Source of the DNA: Dermacentor variabilis
Lineage: Eukaryota; Arthropoda; Arachnida; Ixodida; Ixodidae
Direction of reading: 5' to 3'
DNA: 64,000 bases
Assembly (NCBI RefSeq): GCF_050947875.1
Contig: NC_134569.1
Span: forward strand, 21,675,631 to 21,739,630
The notes under the pieces are model-generated. The model did not search any database. It saw only the letters and a list, made by a program, of their open reading frames with translations, and was not told where the DNA came from. The first letter of the stretch is position 1, and each line of letters opens with the position of its first letter. Positions 8,696-22,004 of the stretch are shown here, piece by piece. The position numbers were made by a program, and so were the translations under genes.

Positions 8696-11600
8696 CTACC
8701 TCGCCGTGATAGCGCGCGAAGCCGAGGCGTTACGACAACGAAGAGCCGCGGGTCCCGAGCTTCGCTTGCGCCCCTCTTCACAGAAGTGGAAGAGCGGTCA
8801 ATTTTTTTTCCATAAACAGATGTTAAGTCAGGAATATAGAAAAAAAAAGGGAATGCCAATACAGTACCCAACAGCCACTGTAATGAGACGATGTCGCTCT
8901 ACAACTAAGGAAAATGAGTCACCATTAAGAATTGTGGGACATGAACTGAAAATAATGTAATAAAAACGTTTCTAGACATTAGAGTGTGCGACGCGCTTAA
9001 ATAGTCAAGACTGTGACGTTTTAGCGTAGTATCTGCGAGTCCCTATACGATTTGCACTAAAGAAAAGCTCAGCAAGCAAGTTTTATGTGTCTGTGTGCTA
9101 TATATCATTGCCGAAGACAAGGGCAGTCGACGCACTCGCGTAAGTTCGAGTAGATGTAAGAAAATTTTCAACAGACCGAATTAAGAGACTATACCATAAG
9201 AACAAAGCAGCTGCGCCAAAACGCCCCTTAGGCAGACTACGACGCAGCTGGAGTTTTTAAACGACGGAAGAAAGTCGCGCTCACGGTTGTTTGTACAAGG
9301 CGCCCACCGACAGATAAAGGCGGTCAAGGTCAATAACTGGCTCGCGAACTACCAAGAAGCAAGACATCATGGTCATCATCGCAGTATTCTGCAATATATA
9401 GCATAGGAGTAACTTCTCAAGCAAAATAACCCCTAGGAAAGGCGCCCCGCCGACGGTTCCTTTACGACGAACAGGGGTCTGCGTAGGGCAATAAACAGCA
9501 GGTTACTGCGCCCCATAACTTTCGAGCGGACGACATGCAGATAGGGGCAATGAACAATAAACGCCGAGAGGGGTAAAAATTCAATGCAAGCCGGCATAAA
9601 GCATGTCCTCAGTTGGGCGCAGTGTGCCGCAAAAGTGATTGAGAAAAACGACCCGTAAACGAGGTATGCATTATGGCACTTCCGTTATGGAGCTCTCGTT
9701 TCAGGGCAGCCCCAAACTGTCGTCTTGATAGCAAGCATGCTGAACTCCGATACACTTAAGGTTGCGGAACGACGTAACTGCCTCGTTCTGCCCTGCCCTC
9801 CGAGCCACATTTGGAGCCTTTCGTCCATATGGCTGCACCCTCCACTAATTAAAACTTGGGAAATGGAAAACGGTTTGGTAATATTAAGTGATCGTTTTTA
9901 CTTCCAAAAGCTACGGCGAAGTTATAGAATAAATGTATACTGCAAGTCTCCGAAGCGATATTGCAACACCCAATCTGCGGTGTGTAAAAGAATGACGAAG
10001 ATCACGCACAGCTAGATAAAAAGACAAGCCTTTTAGGTTCAAGTTTGTCTTTAGATGAAGCGATATGCCCTGTATTCCGGGGTCCTGCTGTTCGTGCATC
10101 GAGAACACAAGTGGCGAAATAATGCATTCACACCAAAACGCTATTGCCGCTGCCGAAATACGCATACGGAGCCCTTAAGCACGTTTTACACACTTATAAG
10201 GTACGACTATAGAACAGCGGCTAGGCGAAACTACGACCCAACGTTCGGCTGCCGAGTGTAAGCCTTTTCTAACTCAAGAATGCTCGGCTAAAGTTGCGTG
10301 CGATTTCTCCGTTGACACGTTTAGTAGGCGAACTTTTGTAGCGTCCTGAAAATTGGGCCAGCAACATAATAGCTGCTGCACAAACACACCAACCTACACA
10401 TTCCGCATTTCGTTGCTAAGCGACAGATGACCTCCAGTCGGCATCTCAAGGCCCGCACCGATTGGCTTTATAGCAAGCGTAAGTTTCCTCTTGTTTGTGT
10501 TCGTTAATTTATGCAACAGAAGCTAGACAGTGATGGCCATGCGATACAACAAGCATCACGGATACGTCTTAAAAGCCAATCGTTACCAGTTCGCTGTTCT
10601 TGTTCCCTTTGGCGACTAAAGGGGTACAAATGAAAAACTCAACCACGCTTTTGTTTTGTATTTGTACATAACACCCTTCCACACTAGTACAGCAGTACTA
10701 GCGCAATAAGTGTGAGGAGCCCATAATGCGAAGAACAAATATCAACAAATAAACTTCTTACCAATAGCAAATAAACCGAACGACGTCATCGCGCACTAAA
10801 ATACAAGTTCACATCATGGCAAAATGGGTGGTAGGCCGAACTTCACATCGAACGGGCACTAAATTTTAACACTCACGTACAGAGCCCGACATGCAACTGC
10901 GTCACCCGTAGACTTATTTTACGCTCCGCCGTGCTTTGTTCCTTCGCTCACGACGCGCTGTGGCCGGCCGGCCGTCGGGACCCCGTAATTGTCCTTTATG
11001 GCGCTCGCGACGCCGCATTACCATATGGGCGGCGGGTTTGCTCGCAGCCGATACGCCGCCCGATGACCCCCGCCTCTCCACCGTATACCGCCGCGGAGAA
11101 AAATTTGCCAGCGTGTCATGAGCTGCATTCGCAACGAGCCCGGCGGCACGGAGACGTGCCCGAAGTGGCTCGCCGCCGTCTATACCACCCGCCGCAATTT
11201 CCAACGCTACAACCGCCGCCGGGTGCTTCTCGGCCGCACGGCCACTGCCGTTGTTTCGCGCTCGGTTGCGTCAGGCGTCGCTTTCGAAAGGGACGTCGTT
11301 AAATATGGACGCGACATTTGCGCCGATTTCAACGGGAATCGATCACAAGCCGGACGCCGGCGGTGTGCGAAGCACCCTGCACCGAGTTTCCCGTTCTCTC
11401 ATCCTCGCAGGGGGCGACAGCCGCAATTGACTCCCCACGTGCGGCGAAACAGCTACGCGAACATCTTGGGACGCACAGCTTCAATATCGTGGCACATGTC
11501 GCGAAAATAGCACCGAGCTCGTGAGGTTGCCTCGAGCCAGCTCAGTTTGCATGTTATTAACCTCAGGAAACTGATGGCCGCGTGTTATGTGACCTAATAT

Positions 11601-12935
11601 AACGGCGGAGGTAACGGCAGAGGTCGCCGCAGGCCAAATAACGTCAAGCGTACAGTGTATACAATGAAGCTACACGCCGGCCGTTTATATCGCTAAGGAA
11701 AATGCCAACCATGGCACGTCCACGTGCAAGATCGCTCACACAAGCTGGCAGAGCCCGCGATAACATCGTCGGTAACCACGTGACCTCCCCTTAGTGTTCT
11801 GACGCAGCAGCAGTTAACGACAACAGTAGAACGAGTGGCCTTCAATATTTAGAGCACAATGTATACCCTGCGACAACTAATGGCGTCGGCGAAAAACATG
11901 CACACGCTACCGAAAACGCCATGCTCATCCACAATCTCGCAACGTATGCGCGTAATTCGTTATGTGACTGGTCATACGCGCAAAATCAAGTTGCGTACTG
12001 CCGCGAACTTTCCTATAGCGTTCTTAAAAGTCAACGAATCACGTTACAACAAGAATGGTAAAGACATGAGAGCGCGACACCGTTGAATAAGTCATACAGT
12101 GCCCTCAAAAAGGCAAAGCCAAGTGGAGCTACAGACTGCCATCATCCTGCTATCATCCTCGATAGAAATTCACCTCGTTTTATTGTAAGGCCTTATAATT
12201 CGTAAGTAGTATCATCTGAGAGGTGCGATTATTCAGTTCCGATTTTTCTTTTTTTGTTTTTTTTTGCGAGAGCGGTATGTAGTCGGCGATAGGGAGCACG
12301 GTACACAGACGCTTTTGCATTCCACTCTTATCGTCGTGCGGTCGAAAACAAAACCCACGACATTGTTCTCAGCAGCAGAACGCCACGCTGCAGGCCCCTA
12401 CACGGCTTTATTGGCGGTGGTCGGTCAGGCTAAGTGACCGTATACGCGTCTGATGTCCAGCATATATTGCACCACCTCTAGACGACCGGTATGCCCACTC
12501 GCCTCAATGAGCTCACAGAATGAAATGAACGCGGGCGTGCTGACAGCCAGTGTCAACGTCACACAGTGGCGAACTGCAGCGCGCAGCGGAATGAGCTTCG
12601 CGAGCTGACAGAAACAGCCGCCGAAGGAACGGACCCAACGAGCACAAGAAGCAAAGGCTGCAGCGCGGAGGCCAGAAAGCACGGCCTATCGGGAGCCACA
12701 AGTAGAGGACACAGCATACTGATAACAAGAAAGTAGGCGAATATACAATGCGACACAAAGATTTACGCACGCAGCTTAACACAATTTGTGTGCAATATTC
12801 GATTAGTTTGGCGACATGGATAATTAAAGTGTGCACACGAAAATCAGGCCCCGGATTCATGAATATGTTCTTACGCTGGAACTGTTCGTAAAAGCAGACG
12901 CCAGTCATAAGTAACGTTAAACATAACGGGCGTCT
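8696..12935. other. Unassigned 4.2 kb
   Basis: I find no supported gene or repeat. A GC-rich, CpG-containing block lies at about 10915-11420. Its overlapping open frames (10931-11302, 11118-11510) encode Arg-rich peptides without a recognisable domain. The block could be a promoter or first-exon region, but nothing proves this. Confidence 0.35.
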
Positions 12936-13600
12936 CAGCGAACACTTTAAAAAATTTTTATAGGTTGCCTGTGGCAGATAGCACAATTCTAGTTCACGAG
13001 ATGGTCTACTCAAAGAGGCGGACATTACTTGCAGAAAAAACTGAAACGCATAATAGATTAATTAACAAGAAATCACTAATCACTAAGTTTTGAACTAAAA
13101 TTACCTTATGGCCCATATTGCAATTCACAAATTCCAGCCGTGGAGTTCGCAAGGGCGATTAACTTGGGACGAATTCTCAGAATCACAACAGCTTCGAGAT
13201 ATTAATTCCCCAACTTTGCAGAGAAATTCATTGGAGTTCCACTTACTTTCTTAACAAAAAATCGTTTTATAAACTGAAGCGCAGAAGTAACTGGATCGCC
13301 AACGCATTCCTCTGCAAAGTTGGGGAATTATTATCGCTCGACTGGTATCATTCCGATAATTCGTTCCAAGTGGATCCGCCTCGCGAACTCCACGGCTAGA
13401 ATTTGTAAAGTGCAATATTGGCCATTATATTTCTCAGTTAAAAATTTAATGATTGTTTTGTTAATCGATTAAGTAATCGATTATGCATTTCATTTTTTTG
13501 TCAAAGTACTGTCCGCCGCTTCCACTAGACTGCCTCATTAACTAGAATTGTGCTATATGCCACAGGCAACCTTTAAGAATTTTTTTGAAAGTGTTCGCTG
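12936..13600. mobile_element. Fold-back (long terminal inverted repeat) element
   Basis: Arms of about 295 bp (12936-13230 and 13305-13600) are imperfect reverse complements around a spacer of about 75 bp. Ends: CAGCGAACACTTT on the left, and AAAGTGTTCGCTG on the right. Shared inner blocks include GGTTGCCTGTGGCA, AGCACAATTCTAGTT, GCCGTGGAGTTCGC and ATTCCCCAACTTTGCAGAG. No transposase frame lies inside, so it is non-autonomous. A related copy in the opposite orientation appears at 37566-37960. Confidence 0.8.
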
Positions 13601-16600
13601 GAACACTCTGCATAGTGAAGGCGATCGATATGGAAAGCCGCACTTTAACAGCTTCGTGAATTCCGTCTTATAGTTCTTTCGCAAGTTGTGAATAGGACCA
13701 TATATACTCTATTTTGTGCCTTTTTTTCTGGCAACCACTTTGTTCACGCGCACTGCAGTGTTGGTGTGTTCTCGCGAGCAGTTTATTATCACTGTGTGAA
13801 TACTCCATGGCATCAAACAGCATCGCTCTACGCCGTCTCCGTTCTGGACTCACAAGCCGGCGTCGTGGATAAACCACGCGCGAAGAGAAACACAGGGGCT
13901 GCTGCGATACGTGCGGCTTCGATTTCGCTCAAGCGTCGATACTGCGCTCGAGGCTGGGCCTGTTGCCGCCGTTTTCGCCATCTGGTGGATGTCGCGAGCC
14001 ACAGGAACCGTCTGCCTTCGAGTGGCGCGCTCTTTATACCTTTTCCACGTGCCTCTGCACTTTCTCTATTTCTTTCACATTTTTGCGTCTCCATTTATTC
14101 AATTTATTCTGGTCCTTCGGTGCTCGCTTCGCTATCAGAGCGTTGACTGCTACTTTTTTTTTTTTTTACCCTGGTACACTTACTGCTGATCGATTCTTTC
14201 TGGCGTAGCCCCGTCGCAGCCTTTCCTCTTATGCCAGCAGCCAGGAATACCTCGCTCCCATGCAAAAGACAGACTCGGTTGCCGTTTCGCGAAAATTTCG
14301 AAACGGCGTTCCAAATTCACATCGATTCGACGAGCTCGTATAGAAAATCCCAACAGACGCGCAAACGGCTCGTGGAAGTACATTAAGTGAATTCTCCTTC
14401 GAGCTGGCGTTTGTTGATTGCTTCGATTTCACTTCTCAAGAAAGAAAGCAGACAGGGGCACGGCGACGCAGCAGTTTCTTCGCACACGGCGGTCGGTGCG
14501 ATCGCTCTCAGAAAGTTCTCCAAGATAAGATTTCGCGACAGAGACACGTGTTATTTCTTCAAAGTCGAGAGATTTGCGTCAGACCTGTAAAGATGTCAAA
14601 GGATGCTTTTTGAGACGAGCAGAAGTGAGAAAAAGAAAAGACCCACTGAGAAATGGTGCACACGGCTGCAATATGAAACAATTTTGATTTGATGAGAATA
14701 ACGTTCAAATAGGCGCTAAAGCTGCAATACGTTAAGCAAGAGCATGTTCATTGACATCTTAACACAATTCAGATATATATATATATATATATTCATAACA
14801 GTGCCCACCATATCATACAGGGCAGATGTACATGCACCTATTTACATTACACGAGCATTCATTCATCCAGTAATGTTGTACCAAACGATTACGTGATAAA
14901 GAAAAGAGAGCCCCAACAAGACATTTCGTCAACTATACACCTTCTTGCCACAACCGGCACTTTTTCCTGTTTGCGTCACGAGTAGTTTCCCGGCAAAGCA
15001 TTTCCTGTAACGTTTTTGTTTTTCAAGTGACACTCCTGCTGTAACAGTATCCACTTCGGCCCAATAAAATTGTCTCAACGCCGGCTTATAGTTATAAGAC
15101 TATATAAGCCTATAGGAGCTCCACGATATAATTCTGACTGCATCGCGCAACAGTAGAACATGTCCGATCCCAAAACGTATGGTGCAACTTTGGGCTCCTC
15201 ACAGCAGCACTTCGACTAAGCTGTAGTTATGAGACGCCCTTGCACGAAAAAATTCCACACATGCACACATTCAGACTTAGAGCATAGGCGAAATCGAATG
15301 TACTTTCTTTCTCTGAATACATGCGTAGCTGACAGTCGGCTTCAATTAAGTCAAAGAAAAGCTAGCTCGAAAGAATGGTGCTAAATCTTTACAGTGTTCA
15401 AGCGCTACATGGCTAATTACTCGAGATAACGCCGAGGGAAAACAAAAAACGAACAAACCGACTAATGCGTGCTCGTTATAACCGAGCAAAAAAAAGCAAG
15501 ATTCGTTTATCTTTCGTTCGCTGTTTTTTTTTTTTTTACCTGCGAAATTCTCGCATTCTTCAGTTTCTATGACTTTATGTTTTCACATTAACGGAACGTT
15601 TTCTCTTTTTTCTTTCGTAGCTCTTTTGGATTTGTGGATGTGACGCACTGTTACGACGGCTCAAATTACCCAACATTATCATTCTATTTGCCGCGAGCAA
15701 ACAACGACGAATCTGCAGATAAAACAAGAAAAGCGATAGACGGTGACAGAGAGCTGAGAGCACGCAGGGCGAACAGAATAAAACAGAATGCAAGAAAAAT
15801 TAGTACACGCCCTCACAACCTGCTGCGCGCGGATTCGCGCATAAGCAGGCGGCCACATCAGCCTACTCTCGCAGGTTCATTAATCTCGCCTCTCCCCCGG
15901 GAACTAACCGGATAAGCGAATTTGCCGCCGCCGATAAAGCAACGTCGCACAGTAAGCACCGTCGCACAGTAAGCACTGTCGCACAGTTCGCCAGAGCAAC
16001 AAACTAACAGCAGCTGGAGGGAGAGTGAGAAAAAATAATAATAAAAAAACTATGAGCAAAAAACAATGAAGTCCGGCCAACAAAAAAACGGGCTGCCTGC
16101 AGAATTCATGCAAAACATCACCACTGCTTCTCATGATCCTGACGCGCGCGCATTTTGAAGCCACGTATTAAAAAAACGTTCCCTTATTAGGGCACGCGTA
16201 GTTTAGGTTAACTTGCAACAGTTTGAAACAGAAACCAAACTGTTGCTTTCGTGCGCTTTATGAAGCGTATGAAAGGTGAAAAGGAAAACGAAAATGAACG
16301 CGTTTAACAGCCATATGAGATCAGAAGGAACGGCTTCTGTCCCAGTTCGCGGTCCCCATTAATCGCAAGAGTTGGCAGGCAGACAGACAACATGCTAGAA
16401 AGGCAGACAGGGAGGGAAAAAGTAAGACCAAAGTGTGAGAGGGGGGAGGGCGGTCGTCTCGCGAACAAGTATCGTACATTTAGCATTTCTATGCGTTTCC
16501 TGTCTCTCTCGAAAATAGCCGCTCGGGAGGGTATTCGGAGCAGCTACACAATCTCTGAAGCCGGCCCGTCAAAACCTTTCCAACGGAAACCGGCTTATAC

Positions 16601-18203
16601 GAGACGACGGCAAGACGGGGGAATATTAACGAGAAGTAGGAAACAAAACAAACAGAAGTTAACTCGCATGACGAGCAAGCGCTGCGAACAACGCCGCACC
16701 CAGCTGAGATCGCTGACACGTTGCGGCAAACAAAGACGTGGCTTGCCCGGAACGCGGAGGTGCTATATTAGAGGGAGGCCCTAAAAACATTCTCGGGGTG
16801 CCGCTCAACATTTCGAGGCTCGCACGCGCACGCTGCCCGAAGGCCCGGCTTCGTGCGCCAATCTTCACTGAGGATAAAACGCGGGCAGAGTTAACGGCAC
16901 GGCGAAGAAGGAGCAAACAAGACACGCCGACGAAGAAAGAAAAGAGAAAGTTTTGGCCTCGCCACAAGTGCGGAGGCTATCGCAGAGAGGGAGAAAATGA
17001 AAGGGTTGAAAGCCAAAGAGGAGTGAAAGTGGACAACACAAACGCTAAAGAAGTAAAGAGACGTGCATAAGCACAGTAGGAGGGAAAGAAAGAATACGCA
17101 CAGAGAGAGCGAGAGAGAGACCGATGGTGATGATGAAAAAAAGAAGAAAAGCGCCACCCCCCCCCCCCAAAAAAAAAAAACAAGAGGGAGAAAGAATGAA
17201 AGAAGGAAGGACTTGTGAAACTAGAGCACCGGAACAGCATCACGCAGAAAGAACGACGGAATGAATGAGCCAGGCGTGGCTAGAGAACGACGGTCTGGAA
17301 AGTGGCCTTTCCCGCCCTTTTTCTTTCTTCCAATTTTTCCAAAAGGGTCGGAAGAGAAAGAAATAGACTCCCGAGGACCGCGAAGGTAATAGGAATACAA
17401 ATGCCCGCGTAAGAAAGGACAAGAAAAGGAAACGCGATAAAAGAAGCAAGCAGGAACAGAAGCGGGCACGCGTCCACGAAGCGGGAAGGGGTGCTTTCGT
17501 GCCGAGTACTGCGGCGGAGCCGAGCCTCGCGCACTACCCCGAGAGCAACAATCGATGCTGTTGCCAAGACAGTGGGGGCCTGGCGCCAGTCACGCTGCCA
17601 CAGAATGTTACCCGCGGGCCGCGGCGCGCCGGGAGGTTCCCCTTCCCCCCTTTGCAGCTGACCCGGCTTCACCAGAGGAGGCGGCGCTGGCATCGACCGA
17701 GCACGCGACGCAACCAGGGAGAACACCACCTGACCGCGTAATGCCCGTCTGCACGCCGGCTTTTTTTGCGACATGGCACAGAGACGGAGTCGAGCGTGCG
17801 CGCTGCAGGCGTGCCTCGCGCGCTCGGACTCCACGCCAATCGAGTGACCGATGCGGCCGCTCCTGAGGACACCGGGTCTACACCTGATTATAGTCACATG
17901 CGTTTTGCTCTCACAGCATTTCGATATATTTGTTTCAACGTTGGAGAAACGTATGAGCAACGTGAGCTTAAAAGTCGCATGGCAGATATGAATTAGGCGT
18001 ATCACTCACTGTAACTGGAGTGTGCAGCGTGTCCCCATTGTAGCCAGCCGCTAACTTCGTTGGCATCTAAACCTTTGTATCGGCGATTTCTCACACCCAC
18101 CTAAGAAAAAGACGTGTTCTCACATCGCACTCGTCCGCGATGCGATGATGCTTTATTTAAACCACTACAAGCGTTTATTATCCTAATAAGCATTAAACAA
18201 AAC

Positions 18204-18205
<2 letters not shown>
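13601..18205. other. Unassigned 4.6 kb, purine-rich at 16.4-17.3 kb
   Basis: No recognised domains. The longest frame is minus-strand 18005-17280 (241 residues, with a hydrophobic C-terminal third). That third comes from a polypurine stretch read in reverse, so I do not call it a gene. Minor features: (TA)n at 14773-14792, T runs at 14154-14167 and 15525-15536, C10/A12 runs at 17157-17180. Confidence 0.35.
15944..15987. repeat. 17-bp tandem repeat, 2.6 copies
   Basis: GTCGCACAGTAAGCACC (15944-15960) is repeated with one change at 15961-15977 and in part at 15978-15987. Confidence 0.9.
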
Positions 18206-18286
<81 letters not shown>

Positions 18287-18330
18287 TATATATATATATA
18301 TATTATTATTATTATTATTATTATTATATA
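18206..18330. repeat. (TA)n then (TAT)n microsatellite
   Basis: About 95 bp of TA with one interruption is followed by about 27 bp of TAT. Confidence 0.97.
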
Positions 18331-20006
18331 AATTATGCACATCACACGCAGCGGGAATTCATGTTATGCGAAACATACTACAGGTCTCTCCATCGTCGTT
18401 TGCAAAGCGTTACCGAGTATACCAACGTGTTATTTGTTATGTATTTATTTATTTCTAAATACTGTGAGTCATCAGCCTGATCCAAGGAGGAGAACCTACA
18501 ATATTAAAATACCAGACAACTGATAGAAGAAGTATACAACGACAAATACAATTTGCAGGCTATAATTACAAGAGCTATCAATAACACAATACATACATTT
18601 CAGTTTAAAAAGAAGAAAAGATCTGCTCAACTGCAGCAAGAAGATCACTTGATGTAAGAGCAGCAGCAGGAAGCAGGTTACACTCCTCAAATATTATCGA
18701 AAAAAAAAACTAAACTTGTAACGGTTTGTCTTCGCAAATATAGGATCAAGTGAATGTTCCCGGATGTGACGCGTTCTTCGAGTGCTGAGGGGAGGAACAC
18801 AACTTGCCGGTTGACATTAAGATTTGCCGTCAGGCAGCCAAGCGGTTAGAACACAGCGGGTAGAAGAACGAATTAGAAGCGGTTAGAAGAACAGCCAAGC
18901 GTTTAATTTTTGTTCGATTTTTAATTCTGGTATTTGGTTTGCCATCGTAAGACGAAAAAGTGAACCTAGTTTTTTATGCTTCCCAAATATAAATATCACT
19001 GCCTTACGGTTAATACGCTCCAGTTGCTTAATCTCCTTCTTATAATAAAGATCCGAGATAATTGCAGCATATTCTAACTTTGGTCTCACAAAGGCGTTAT
19101 AAGCAAGCAATTTAGCATCAACGGGATCATTTTTCCAGCTTTCATTTAAGAAAGCATAGTTTGCGCAAAACCGATGCTCAAACTGCAGTGATGTGTTCTG
19201 ACCAATTTAATTTACTGGAGATAATGACGCCGAGATATTTATATTCGCCCAACTCTCTCAATGTATTGTTGTAAAGTGAATATGAGAACAAGCTGGAAAA
19301 TGTCTTTCTTGTTACGTACATAAGCACGGTTTTCTGTGCATGTAATTTCATACCCTAATTAAATACAGCGGTAATCGCTTCCTGTAAAATCATATGCCGC
19401 TCCTGTGATAAATTTTTTTTATAGATTACGCAATCACCCGCAAACATTTTTTATGCTTACCCCTTCTGGTATGATATTCACTAAATGATTAATATGCAAA
19501 AGAAATAAGAACGCTACCCTGTGGGACTCCAGGAGTCACCATTAGTAAGCCTGACGAGTGACCATTATTTTCGACATACTGTTTTCTGCTAGAGAGGCGT
19601 GCTTTGATCCAGTAAATTATGTTTTGTAGTAGATCTATCTTCTCAAGTTTACACATCAATTTTCGTGTATAACTTTATGAAATGATATTTGCAAAAGTCT
19701 AAGAATAAATCAATTTGCACAGAGACATCCAAAATATTAGAAGAGTCATGTACAACAGGCACAAGCTGGGTAACAGTTGACAAGCCTTAATCCATGTCGG
19801 CAATTTGATATTATGTCACGCTTACGCAAGAAATCGTGCAAGAACGAAACAATAACATGCTCCAACAGTTTGCAGCAGCAGCTTGTAAAGGACACCAGTC
19901 GATAACTAGTCGTCAATAAAGGATCACCTTTCTTATGCACCGGAATTACGCGGGCAAATCGCCAGTTATAAGGTATAAACCAGTATATAAATATAAACTG
20001 AACAAG

Positions 20007-20393
20007 TCAGTAAAAAAAATCTAATATTTCTTCCGTGTAGCGTCGCAAAAACACATTTGGAATGCCATATGAATCTGCGGATTTTTTAGCATTGGGACCC
20101 AACAGCAATGATTTAACACCTTCTTTAGAAACCACTGTGCTATGTTGATCGGTAGACAAGGCTTCACCTTGCAATTCATATTCGACTAGTTCAGTTAAAA
20201 CACTATAAAAATAGTGGTTTAATGCCCGCGCGATTTTATCTTTATCCATAACCAGCCTTCTATTGAGCATTATCACCATTATTCCCCGTTCTGACTGTCC
20301 TAGGTACTGCCAGAACTTTTTGGACCATTGTCCAAAAGATTGCCAGAACTCGGGTATAGTTTCTGTGAAGAATTTATTTCCAGGTTGTTGCAT
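20007..20393 (-). pseudogene. LINE linker and N-terminal reverse transcriptase fragment
   Basis: A 128-residue frame between the endonuclease and the polymerase core, with FWQYLGQSERG, a KDKIARALNHYFYSVLTE helix and a YGIPNVFLRRY segment. It ends just before the PVHKKGD box, which follows after a stop in the next stretch. Its neighbours on both sides are parts of the same LINE. It has no independent function. Confidence 0.75.
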
Positions 20394-21034
20394 TTTAGTT
20401 AATTAATGGCTGATTTTTCAGTTCACAAAGCTGCGATGGATTTGGGATACCCTTTTTTCTTAACCTTTTTAAGTTTCATCTGAATAATTCTTCTCCTGAT
20501 GCAAGGGTTCTCAGGTCAAACTTCAGATTTCCTCCTTGAACAAAGAGTTGAATGCAATAGTGTATTGTATTTCGAAAAATACGCCAGGAATTTTTGCGCT
20601 GCTTTCGTCAATGATCAGATACCAGCTCAGATCTGCACGGCTGTACTTTTTAATTGTATCTACGACTGGAGACTTCTTAGAATTTTTTGTTTCTTTGGTC
20701 TAACATAGATATAGCAATTTATAAGTCACTTATTCCTGTTTTTACACTAACTGACCCCGTACTGAAAGGATGGCTAGCCAACAGAAGGCCAAGAATTGGA
20801 TTACCCCGTGTTGGTTATCGCACATGTAGCGCAAGATTCTGAGAGACCATAATAACCAGCACACTATCAAAAGGAGGGGAGTGTCCATGGTAACGCATGT
20901 CCCGGCGTACAGAGGGCAAATTGAAGTTACCCGTCAAAATAACATTTTTCTAGCGTATTTCTGAAAGAGCATCGTGTAATTTGACAAGAAATGTTACATC
21001 TGCGTCGCAGGCGATAAACCGCACACAAGTAAAA

Positions 21035-21515
21035 AAATCACCGCCCGAGCACTCCGTACAGATGGTTAACCAGGGAAGCTAAAACGCGCGACCCCGGTGT
21101 TTATCACAGGGTTAATCCCGATGGTTCATAAAACGACGGCTTGGTAGGCTGCCGGATCCTCGGTACGCAGTTGCTGCTTGCGCTCGGCTGCACGAGCCTG
21201 GTCTTGTGCCCGGGCGGAGTATGCGAGCTCGTTCCCGGTTCCGCTCGCGGCGTTGCTGATCGAAAGCTGCCTGCTTCTCAGGAGTACGTATGACGCGTGG
21301 CTTACCCATTTCGGAGCCGGAGGGAAAGTGCTGTGCGCGCGCGCTCGGCTGCGACAGAGGGCAACGACGTACCTACTGGCGCAGCCAATCGCACGCCTCT
21401 TTTTCTCTCTTCTTTTTCTCGCGCATGCGCATGGGGTTGCGCCGGAAGCGTTTTAGGCGTACAGGCCACGGACGGACGGACGAATCGGCTAGCCATATAC
21501 AGCTTCGCTGTAAAA
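21035..21515 (-). mobile_element. Helentron-like insertion inside the LINE endonuclease
   Basis: The right edge is the terminal hairpin (TACAGC, TTC, GCTGTA at 21498-21512), followed by AAAA up to 21515. The minus-strand order is hairpin, GC-rich leader, then a frame from 21309 starting MGKPRVIRTPEKQAAF and QQRRERNRERAR. A frameshift to QARAAERKQQLRTEDPAAY follows near 21200. LINE coding similarity stops at ILTKEV just right of 21515 and resumes near 21030, so the element is an insertion of about 0.48 kb. Hairpin, leader and ORF order match the copy at 3-4.45 kb. The left edge is uncertain by a few tens of bases. Confidence 0.65.
21498..21512. other. Terminal hairpin, second copy
   Basis: TACAGC, loop TTC, GCTGTA. 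The 25-bp context 21491-21515 matches 4428-4452 at 24 of 25 positions. Confidence 0.85.
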
Positions 21516-22004
21516 GTAACTTCTTTTGTTAGAATCTTGAATAGCAAACGGTCGACAACTCGGTGGACGGCTGTGACGACAATATGTGTTTTCATGATTA
21601 CCGCGACACTGGCCCCACGAGCACTTGTAACATGTCTAAATATCTGGTAACCCCGCGGTATGATTTCATTGTCGTCGACCAAATTACCGAGCCACGTCTC
21701 AGTGACACTACACAGGTGCACTCCATAGGTAAGGAGAATGTGTTCCAAGTTTATCGACTTTGTTTAGTATGCTTCTTTCATTGAAAGAAACCAAGCGCAG
21801 CTGACGCTTCCTTGACTGTTATCCCTTGAAGGGTTGTTTACCAGTTTTCAGCACTTCATTCCCCGACTTCGATGTATCGTCCCAAACGAAAGATTGGCCG
21901 CCGACTTTAAGTCTGTTGTATACCAACGAGACCTTATTTTCAGATTTTCAGTCTGCCCCTGCATTTTGCCAAAGCAGCCTGCGCTTGTGCATTGTGTATA
22001 CGCA

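Noticed and set aside
17280..18005. A 241-residue minus-strand protein with a hydrophobic segment
   Set aside because: No domain is recognisable. The hydrophobic part is the reverse reading of a polypurine tract, and there is no codon or context support.
21486..21515. A classical Helitron 3' end (hairpin followed by CTRR)
   Set aside because: Read on the minus strand CTAG follows the hairpin, but the hairpin lies on the 5' side of the ORFs and the next base is not T. A Helentron-type terminus fits better.
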